DNA of 36,697 nucleotides from an uncultured Ruminococcus sp. GTDB lineage: Bacteria > Bacillota > Clostridia > Lachnospirales > Lachnospiraceae. Positions within the stretch are counted from its first letter, which is position 1. Each line of letters starts with the position of its first letter. Below the pieces are notes generated by a model. It was not told the DNA's origin and searched no databases. It worked only from the letters and a program-made list of their open reading frames with translations. Below, in pieces: positions 31,733 through 36,697 of the stretch. The translations under genes and the position numbers were made by a program. Where the stretch lies: assembly GCA_904377845.1 (NCBI GenBank), contig CAJFGR010000042.1, positions 1 through 36,697 on the forward strand, written 5' to 3'.

Positions 31733-31741
31733 TGCTATCAT
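31733..31741 (+). promoter_or_regulatory. Possible promoter of the Bce-type transporter operon
   Basis: TGC-TATCAT (31733-31741) is an extended -10. The sequence TGTTTT at 31713-31718 is a weak -35, 17 bases upstream. Confidence 0.4.
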
Positions 31742-31770
31742 GGAACCATACAACAAGGGAGGTACTGGTA

Positions 31771-32544
31771 ATGAATACGGTTCTTGAAATTAACAGTTTA
31801 AAGAAATATTACGGAAAGCCGGGCAATCAGACGAAAGCTCTGAACGGGATCACACTTCAGGTAATGGAAGGAGAATTCCTCGGGATCATGGGGAGCAGCG
31901 GTTCGGGAAAATCGACGCTGTTAAACTGCATTGCCACAGTGATACAGCCAAGCAGCGGCAGGATCATGATGCGGGGAACGCAGATCCAGTCCCTGAAAGG
32001 GAAAAAGCTTGCACAGTACAGGGGAAGGGAGATAGGATATCTGTTTCAGAATTTTGAGCTGATCGATAATCTGACAGGAAGGGAAAATATTATGCTTCCG
32101 ATGTCTCTTCACAATGTTCCGGATAAAGAGAGCAGGGAGAGACTGACGCGTCTGGCATCTTATTTTGAGATTACGGATGTACTTGATAAGTTCCCATCCC
32201 AGATGTCGGGAGGACAGAAGCAGCGCGTTGCGGCGACAAGAGCATTGATCATGGATCCGGGTATCATACTCGCGGATGAGCCAACGGGAGCGCTCGACTC
32301 CAAAAACGCAAAAACACTGATGAAAAAGCTTGCAGGGCTGAATGAGGAAGAGAATACGACGATCCTTATGGTAACTCATGACTCTAATGCGGCAAGTTAC
32401 TGCAAAAGGATTCTGTTCATTCAGGATGGACAGATCTTTCATGAACTAAGGCGGGATACTCCGGATGAAACACGAATGGACTTTTATGAGAGGATACTGA
32501 AAGTTATGTCACAGCTGGGAGGAGGAAGCGCAAATGTTCTTTGA
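31771..32544 (+). CDS. bceA: ABC transporter ATP-binding protein, BceA type
   Basis: A 257-residue ATPase of the MacB/BceA group. Walker A is GSSGSGKST (41-49), the Q-loop is YLFQNFELID, the signature is MSGGQKQR (145-152), and Walker B is IILADEP (165-171). With the following large permease and two-component genes it matches modules that sense and resist cell-wall-active peptides such as bacitracin. I chose ATG 31771 because GGAGGT lies 7 bases before it; the frame upstream passes through the terminator. The exact substrate cannot be inferred. Confidence 0.9.
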   Translation: MNTVLEINSLKKYYGKPGNQTKALNGITLQVMEGEFLGIMGSSGSGKSTLLNCIATVIQPSSGRIMMRGTQIQSLKGKKLAQYRGREIGYLFQNFELIDNLTGRENIMLPMSLHNVPDKESRERLTRLASYFEITDVLDKFPSQMSGGQKQRVAATRALIMDPGIILADEPTGALDSKNAKTLMKKLAGLNEEENTTILMVTHDSNAASYCKRILFIQDGQIFHELRRDTPDETRMDFYERILKVMSQLGGGSANVL

Positions 32545-34612
32545 GCTTATTGCACGCAACAGTAAACGAAGCAGAAAAGAGAACGGGCTGTTTTTTGCGA
32601 CGCTTCTGGTCTCGGTTATAGCGTTTTATATTATACTTTCTCTTTCACGGCAGGATGTTATGCTCTTCCTGCAGGAAATGGAAAGTGATGCGGTAAATCG
32701 TCTCCTTACAATGATCCCTATATTTTATGTGATGACGCTGGTCGTCCTGTTCTTTTTGATCTATTTTGCAAGCAAGTTCCAGCTTGAACGGCGCAGGCAC
32801 GAATTCGGGATGTATCTGATGATGGGAATGACGCGGAACAGACTTTTTGTACTCCTTCTTGCGGAAGATATACGAAGCAGTATCATTGCCCTGCTGATCG
32901 GGCTCCCTGCAGGAATATTCGTGTCGGAGCTGATCAGTCTGATCACTGCCCGGCTGGTGGGACTGGGGATCATCGGACACAGGTTCACGCTGTCGATTTA
33001 TGCCATTCTGCTGGCAGCTGCAGGTTTTTTCATTATTAAGCTGGCAGCATTCCTGATCCTGAGCGCGAAGATCAGCCGCCAGGAAATCGGTTCACTTCTG
33101 GCAGAAAAACCGGAAGGAACAAAGAGACAGCATCCGGCTCCTGTGTATGGTATGGCTCTTTTTGCAGGCATTCTTAGCCTCGGAACCGCGTATTATCTGG
33201 CAATCCGGGGAATATCCTGGAACCAGATCCGGATGATGGGGCTTACGGTACTTCTGGGGTTTGTCGGAACTCTGCTGTTTTTCTATGGACTCAGATATAT
33301 ATTCAACCTGATCATAAAAGCAGGGAAACGGGATCAGCGTCTGCATATATTCAATGTGCGTCAGTTGCAGGAAAATGTAGTCCGCCAGTCAGGCACAATG
33401 GCGATCAGCTCTCTTCTGATCCTTGGAGCGCTCTGCTGCTTTGGGGCAGGAGTGGCCATCGCGGCATATTACGGGCAGTCCGAAGATCATGTCCTGGACT
33501 ACACATTCATACCGGAATATACGGATGAGCCGAATCAGGAACAGGCTGCGGAGGACGTATTTGACACACTGCGGGAGTACGGTCTGGACACGGAGTTTTC
33601 AGATCTGTTTGAAATGAAGATCGGAGATATCCGCACGGCAGATGATTTTGAAAATTCATATTCAATGGATAATGTGATTGATCAGGTTGCCGAATTTCCT
33701 GCTTCAGATGACAGAGATGTACTTTTAAACAATTTAGGGTTCGCGGACTTTCCGTCTTTGCTCTCTCTCTCCGGCTATAATGAACTGCTTCGCACGGCAG
33801 GACTTCCGGAGGTGGAACTGGGGGAAAAGGAAGGGGCTGTATATATGGACAGCAGTTTCGTCAATGACGGCCGTATTAAGATCATGAATGAGATCCTTGC
33901 GGACCGTCCGGAAGTTGAAATTAGCGGGAATCCTCTTTGGCTGACCGGCAAGGTTCAGACGACAGCGGTCGTGACAGATTATTCGATCACCCTGTCTTTT
34001 GCCCTGATCCTGCCTGATGATCTGTTTCAATATTACACGCAGGATCAGTATGATGTCTATGTCAACGGAGTGCTGGACAGCAGTGTCTCGGAAAAAACCG
34101 GGCTTATGCAGGCGATCGCAGGGATGAATGACAGATTAAATGAGACCGGCCTGAATTATGAGAGTTATCTGCAGAATATGGGGCGGCAGCTTTTCTATAT
34201 TGTTGCGGCAAGTTATATTACAATTTATCTGGCGATCATCTTTCTGATCGTGGCAAACACTGTGATCGGTGTCCAGTTCCTGATGAACCAGCAGAAAACG
34301 AACAGGAGATATAAAACCCTGGTCAGACTGGGCGCAATGTATGAAACACTTTGCCGATCTGCAAAGAAACAGATCAACTGGTATTTCGGAATCCCTGTAC
34401 TTGTGGCGGCTGTAAGCAGCCTGTTCGCAGTGCGGGCATTGTTCACGGGGATACTGTCGTCCATGACCCGGGGGACAGCCGGAGAGATGATGGTGATTTC
34501 TGCGGCTATGATTCTTGTGCTGTGTGTGATAGAATGCATCTATATGGCCGCAGTAAAGCGCTCCAGCAACAGGTATCTGCTGATACTTATGGCGCCGGAG
34601 CGGGAAGAATGA
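32534..34612 (+). CDS. bceB: ABC transporter permease, BceB type (FtsX domains)
   Basis: A 692-residue membrane protein with the layout of BceB. There are N-terminal and C-terminal FtsX-like groups of membrane helices, about ten in total, and a large extracellular domain of about 210 residues (roughly 320-540) between helices VII and VIII. That domain is the ligand-sensing part in known systems. The sequence KFQLERRRHEFGMYLMMGMTRNRL near residue 82 is the typical coupling helix region. It overlaps the ATPase gene by 11 bases. Confidence 0.9.
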   Translation: MFFELIARNSKRSRKENGLFFATLLVSVIAFYIILSLSRQDVMLFLQEMESDAVNRLLTMIPIFYVMTLVVLFFLIYFASKFQLERRRHEFGMYLMMGMTRNRLFVLLLAEDIRSSIIALLIGLPAGIFVSELISLITARLVGLGIIGHRFTLSIYAILLAAAGFFIIKLAAFLILSAKISRQEIGSLLAEKPEGTKRQHPAPVYGMALFAGILSLGTAYYLAIRGISWNQIRMMGLTVLLGFVGTLLFFYGLRYIFNLIIKAGKRDQRLHIFNVRQLQENVVRQSGTMAISSLLILGALCCFGAGVAIAAYYGQSEDHVLDYTFIPEYTDEPNQEQAAEDVFDTLREYGLDTEFSDLFEMKIGDIRTADDFENSYSMDNVIDQVAEFPASDDRDVLLNNLGFADFPSLLSLSGYNELLRTAGLPEVELGEKEGAVYMDSSFVNDGRIKIMNEILADRPEVEISGNPLWLTGKVQTTAVVTDYSITLSFALILPDDLFQYYTQDQYDVYVNGVLDSSVSEKTGLMQAIAGMNDRLNETGLNYESYLQNMGRQLFYIVAASYITIYLAIIFLIVANTVIGVQFLMNQQKTNRRYKTLVRLGAMYETLCRSAKKQINWYFGIPVLVAAVSSLFAVRALFTGILSSMTRGTAGEMMVISAAMILVLCVIECIYMAAVKRSSNRYLLILMAPEREE

Positions 34613-34659
34613 CAGGTTGAATACAAAGCGGAGGATTGTAACAGGAGGTGCAGGACAGG

Positions 34660-35400
34660 ATGAAGCAGATTGCAGTAGTCGAGGATGAACCGCTCATGCG
34701 TGAAGAGCTGGCGCTGATGCTCAGAAAAGCGGGATATGAAGCAATTGAGATCGGTGAATTTGACCATGTGACGGAGCAGCTGGAAAAAATTTCTCCGGAT
34801 CTTGTTGTCCTGGATATCAATCTCCCGGTCGTCAGCGGTTTTCAGATATGCCGGGAGATTAAAGGGAGAAGCTCATTTCCGGTTCTCGTGCTGACATCCC
34901 GGGATCAAATGCGGGATGAACTTTACGCCCTTGAACTTGGGGCAGACGAGTATCTGACAAAACCATGCCGCAGGGAGAGGCTCCTTGCCAGGGTATCCAA
35001 TGTGCTGAAGCGCTATGAAGGAAGGGCGAATCTCCTCGAGGGAGCGGGCTTTCTGCTGGACCGGCAGACCTATACACTATACATCAATAACAGTTCCACT
35101 GTACTTCCGAAGAATCAGGGAAAACTGCTTGAAACATTTCTTTCCAGCAAGGACAGGACGGTTACAAAAGATGAACTGTGTACAGCGTTGTGGGGTACAA
35201 CGGAGTTTATCGATGAAAATGCGCTGCAGGTCAATCTGACAAGGCTGAAAAAGACGATGACAGGGCTTGGAATGCCGCAGAAGATCACACCGGTCCGCGG
35301 TATTGGATATCGGCTGGAAAATGAGACGGGGACAGAGCAAGATCTCAGGGGGAAATTCGGACAAGAAAACTCTTTTGGGAATGGGGAGGAGCTGCGATGA
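34660..35400 (+). CDS. bceR: OmpR-family response regulator, BceR type
   Basis: A 246-residue two-domain regulator. The receiver domain has VVEDEP (6-11), phosphorylatable Asp52 in LVVLDINLPVVSG, and the switch Thr/Lys in LTSRD...LTKPC. The C-terminal OmpR-type winged helix contains ENALQVNLTRLKKTM and PVRGIGYRLE. ATG 34660 follows AGGAGG by about 11 bases; a GTG at 34648 lies within that site. It should activate the adjacent transporter genes. Its stop overlaps the kinase start by 4 bases (ATGA). Confidence 0.92.
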   Translation: MKQIAVVEDEPLMREELALMLRKAGYEAIEIGEFDHVTEQLEKISPDLVVLDINLPVVSGFQICREIKGRSSFPVLVLTSRDQMRDELYALELGADEYLTKPCRRERLLARVSNVLKRYEGRANLLEGAGFLLDRQTYTLYINNSSTVLPKNQGKLLETFLSSKDRTVTKDELCTALWGTTEFIDENALQVNLTRLKKTMTGLGMPQKITPVRGIGYRLENETGTEQDLRGKFGQENSFGNGEELR

Positions 35401-36479
35401 GAAACAGACTGCTTTATTTGTCCCGATATCTCCCATGGCTTGTTCTGCTGCTTGGGCTTGACGCAATGTCGACGCTGTTACTGTGGCTCTCCGATGCGGA
35501 GGATTTTGGTATACTGGTTCCTCTGATCCTGCTTGGGACTGTCCTGCTGTTCCTTGTTACGGTGCTTGTACTGATTGGTGTGGAGCAGAAGAGGAAAAAT
35601 GCATTTCGAATATTCCTGAACAATCCTGATCTTATCAATGAAGAAAATCTCATCCGGGCAGTCTGCGCATCTGAACGGGAATCCGTCCGCCTGCTTGGAA
35701 CTGTCCTGCGGAATAAGGAGCTTGCCAGCAGAAGAGCCAGGGCTGCGGCGGAGGATTATGAGGAATATGTGGAGGCGTGGGCGCATGAGACGAAGACTCC
35801 GCTTTCACTTCTGACAATGGTGCTGGACAATCAGGGAGACGAAATCCCCGCACCGGCTGCATTTAAGCTGGAGTATGTCCGGAGCCGTCTTCAGGAGTAT
35901 ATCAGTCAGATTCTCTACTACGCCCGGTTAAAAAGCGGCAGAAAGGATTACCTGTTCGAGTATGTGGATCTGAATGACTGCATCAGAGAGGTACTGGAAG
36001 ATTACAGTCTGCTCCTGAAGGAGAAGAATTTCAAAATTACCGAACAGGTGCCTGAACTTTCAGTGTTTACCGACCGGAGAGGAATCGAATTTCTGATCGG
36101 ACAGATCGTGAGCAACTCGGTGAAATACTGCTCTGTTATGTCACATGAATCGGCTGCTCCGGGTGATCCGGAGAAACAGGAAAGCGCCGGCAGACAAAAA
36201 CAGCCGGAACTTAAGATCAGTTTGGAGCAGTCGGAGACGGACGATGTGCTGCATATATGTGATAATGGGATCGGCGTGAAAGAATGCGACCTGCCTTATA
36301 TCTTTGAAAAAGGATTTACGGGGGACTCGGCGGATGCCGGAAAGAAAGCCAAAGCTACGGGAATGGGGCTGTACCTGTCAAAGAAGATGGCAGATGACTT
36401 GAACCTCGGGCTGGAAGCCAGGTCTGAGTACGAAAATGGATTTGAGATGTCAATCCGGTTCCCGCGGATCCGAGAATGA
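35397..36479 (+). CDS. bceS: Intramembrane-sensing histidine kinase, BceS type
   Basis: A 360-residue kinase with two membrane helices (about 11-31 and 38-61) joined by a very short external loop, the mark of intramembrane-sensing kinases that take their signal from the BceAB transporter. The phospho-acceptor is His130 in AWAHETKTPLSL. The ATP-binding domain has VSNSVKYC (N box), DNGIGV (G1) and ATGMGLYLSKKMA (G2), with a Gly/Gln-rich loop between. It ends the operon; no terminator with a T-run is next to it. Confidence 0.92.
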   Translation: MRNRLLYLSRYLPWLVLLLGLDAMSTLLLWLSDAEDFGILVPLILLGTVLLFLVTVLVLIGVEQKRKNAFRIFLNNPDLINEENLIRAVCASERESVRLLGTVLRNKELASRRARAAAEDYEEYVEAWAHETKTPLSLLTMVLDNQGDEIPAPAAFKLEYVRSRLQEYISQILYYARLKSGRKDYLFEYVDLNDCIREVLEDYSLLLKEKNFKITEQVPELSVFTDRRGIEFLIGQIVSNSVKYCSVMSHESAAPGDPEKQESAGRQKQPELKISLEQSETDDVLHICDNGIGVKECDLPYIFEKGFTGDSADAGKKAKATGMGLYLSKKMADDLNLGLEARSEYENGFEMSIRFPRIRE

Positions 36480-36640
36480 AATTCCGATTTTTCGTACCGG
36501 CTCAGGAGTAGAAAATCATTTGAAAAGTAGTTAGATACGGAATGATCGATTCACGTATCCGCGGACAGAGGAAAGGTTGATCCCGTCTCCGGTTACATAG
36601 AATAACGCAAACTAATAAATCAGAAAACCAGCTAAGAGCA

Positions 36641-36691
36641 AAACGGGCACGCGAAGAACTCCTTACGTCAGACAACTTCGCGTGCCCGTTT
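36641..36691. terminator. Strong hairpin at the end of the window
   Basis: AAACGGGCACGCGAAG (36641-36656) and CTTCGCGTGCCCGTTT (36676-36691) are perfect 16-base complements. There is no long T-run on the + strand. It could be a bidirectional terminator or another palindromic repeat. The remaining 36480-36640 shows no gene. Confidence 0.55.
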
Positions 36692-36697
36692 AACGCT

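Noticed and set aside
31624-31770. N-terminal extension of the BceA ATPase
   Set aside because: It reads through a strong terminator and a promoter-like region; ATG 31771 has a proper ribosome binding site.
1-36697. tRNA, rRNA, known riboswitches, CRISPR arrays, insertion sequences or prophage genes
   Set aside because: Looked for by eye on both strands; no convincing candidate was found. A covariance-model scan was not possible here.

Overview
The window looks like a chromosomal segment of a gut-type Lachnospiraceae (Clostridia, Bacillota). Supporting signs are AGGAGG-type ribosome binding sites, sigma-A promoters, a FabK-type fatty acid synthesis cluster with a fused AccD-AccA, a SigI/RsgI pair, a Pdu-like microcompartment locus with a class II aldolase, and a Bce-type ABC transporter with its own two-component system. 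No rRNA, tRNA, CRISPR array, integrase or transposase was seen. The species is not assigned.

Region 1 (1-10059, +) is the type II fatty acid synthesis operon: fabK, fabD, fabG, fabF, accB, fabZ, accC, accDA (one fused carboxyltransferase gene), a second FabK/nitronate-monooxygenase-like flavoprotein, and a MarR/FabT-like regulator. acpP and fabH are not in the window and probably lie upstream. Together these genes make malonyl-CoA, load it and run the elongation cycle. Gaps between genes are either close to zero or 80-290 bp, and every long gap is filled by a palindromic repeat element.

Region 2 (10080-13839) holds single genes: a histone-H1-like Lys/Ala-rich protein, an HD-domain phosphohydrolase and a Sir2 deacylase (+), facing a CmpB-type membrane protein and an rRNA-methyltransferase-like gene (-).

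Region 3 (14066-20058) is a SigI regulatory island. On the + strand are sigI, rsgI and possibly a small membrane protein. Divergently on the - strand are a lipoprotein carrying an RsgI-type extracellular domain, a VTC polyphosphate-polymerase-like protein, a DUF4956 membrane protein and a secreted CotH-like kinase. Both sides carry the same unusual promoter, ACCCCG-N18-CGTATACTA. This suggests that SigI controls both itself and the lipoprotein-VTC-DUF4956-CotH operon.

Region 4 (20102-31668, +) is a bacterial microcompartment locus: PduU/EutS shell protein, PduV/EutP GTPase, fuculose-phosphate-type aldolase, PduO-C/GlcG-like protein, PduP, a zinc-type alcohol dehydrogenase, four single-BMC-domain shell proteins, PduL, a EutN vertex protein, PduS, a PduT-like Fe-S shell protein, a DeoR regulator and PduQ. 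It resembles the fucose/rhamnose (GRM5-like) class, but no glycyl radical diol dehydratase or activase is present in the window. As laid out, the locus would make lactaldehyde from deoxy-sugar phosphates and dismutate it or its products inside the shell. Five enzymes carry encapsulation-peptide-like helices. The zinc alcohol dehydrogenase appears to have lost the segment bearing its catalytic-zinc cysteine.

Region 5 (31771-36479, +) is a BceAB-type peptide-resistance ABC transporter followed by its response regulator and intramembrane-sensing histidine kinase. The window ends in a strong hairpin.

The most notable items are the twin SigI-type promoters and the module they share, the RsgI-like lipoprotein, the dual-start BMC shell gene with a basic tail, the truncated zinc alcohol dehydrogenase, and the families of intercistronic repeats with locus-specific palindromic arms.
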